Below, piece after piece: positions 5,667-5,677 of a DNA stretch of 5,677 nt. Under the pieces are notes generated by a model. The model made no database searches, was not told the DNA's origin, and saw nothing but the letters and a program-made list of their open reading frames with translations. The first letter of the stretch is position 1. Each line of letters begins with the position of its first letter. A program made the translations under genes and the position numbers. Source of the DNA: Polyangia bacterium (GTDB lineage Bacteria > Myxococcota_A > Polyangia > Polyangiales > Polyangiaceae); the NCBI GenBank assembly GCA_030433055.1, contig JAUILJ010000575.1, positions 1 through 5,677 on the forward strand, read 5' to 3'.

Positions 5667-5677
5667 GGTCATCCTTG

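Noticed and set aside
5655..5677. ATG at 5655 as the start of a divergent plus-strand gene
   Set aside because: It lies between the -35 and -10 of the candidate rightward promoter, has no Shine-Dalgarno, and only seven codons are visible.
1..5677. CRISPR, toxin-antitoxin, defence, phage or transposon content
   Set aside because: No repeat array, terminal inverted repeats, integrase, transposase or nuclease motif was found; all coding space is filled by regulators and metabolic enzymes.

Overview
The window is a compact, GC-rich bacterial segment holding five protein genes, four of them complete. The features point to a high-GC Gram-negative such as a proteobacterium or myxobacterium: strong G/C bias at third codon positions, GGAAGG/GAGGAG Shine-Dalgarno sequences, an AraC regulator with the OruR-type N-terminal domain, and a PF10118-type 'metal-dependent hydrolase'. 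This taxonomic guess is weak, because related genes also occur in actinobacteria. No rRNA, tRNA, CRISPR array, insertion sequence, integrase or long repeat is visible.

Layout. Left part, plus strand: the C-terminal ligand-binding domain of a TetR-type repressor runs in from the left edge (1-391). After a 102-base gap with a small GC hairpin comes a complete molybdopterin-dependent oxidoreductase (494-2764). Right part, minus strand, read from the right edge inward: a BKACE/DUF849 beta-keto acid cleavage enzyme (5615-4752), an AraC-family activator (4739-3684, GTG start, 12 bases after the BKACE stop) and a PF10118 helical metalloprotein (3606-2791, 77-base gap). The two blocks converge with only 26 bases between the stop codons of the Mo enzyme and the PF10118 protein.

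The most informative non-coding element is a perfect 18-bp palindrome, GTTGACGTATACGTCAAC (5636-5653), just upstream of the BKACE gene. It contains a near-consensus -35 hexamer (TTGACG) on each strand. On the minus strand this lies 17 bases from a candidate -10 that almost abuts the BKACE start codon. It therefore looks like an operator, possibly governing divergent promoters, with a second gene beyond the right edge.

Working interpretation (inference): the minus-strand block is a small regulated catabolic unit in which BKACE condenses a beta-keto acid with acetyl-CoA, giving acetoacetate and a new acyl-CoA. The AraC protein is a local sensor, and PF10118 is a partner with unproven chemistry whose residues look more like a ferritin-type di-iron site than a hydrolase. 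The Mo enzyme belongs to a subfamily without the usual Cys/Sec/Ser at the predicted Mo-ligand position. The substrates of all three enzymes are unknown. I do not see an overt novel defence, mobile or RNA-guided system; the unexplained content is the metabolic chemistry and the palindromic operator.
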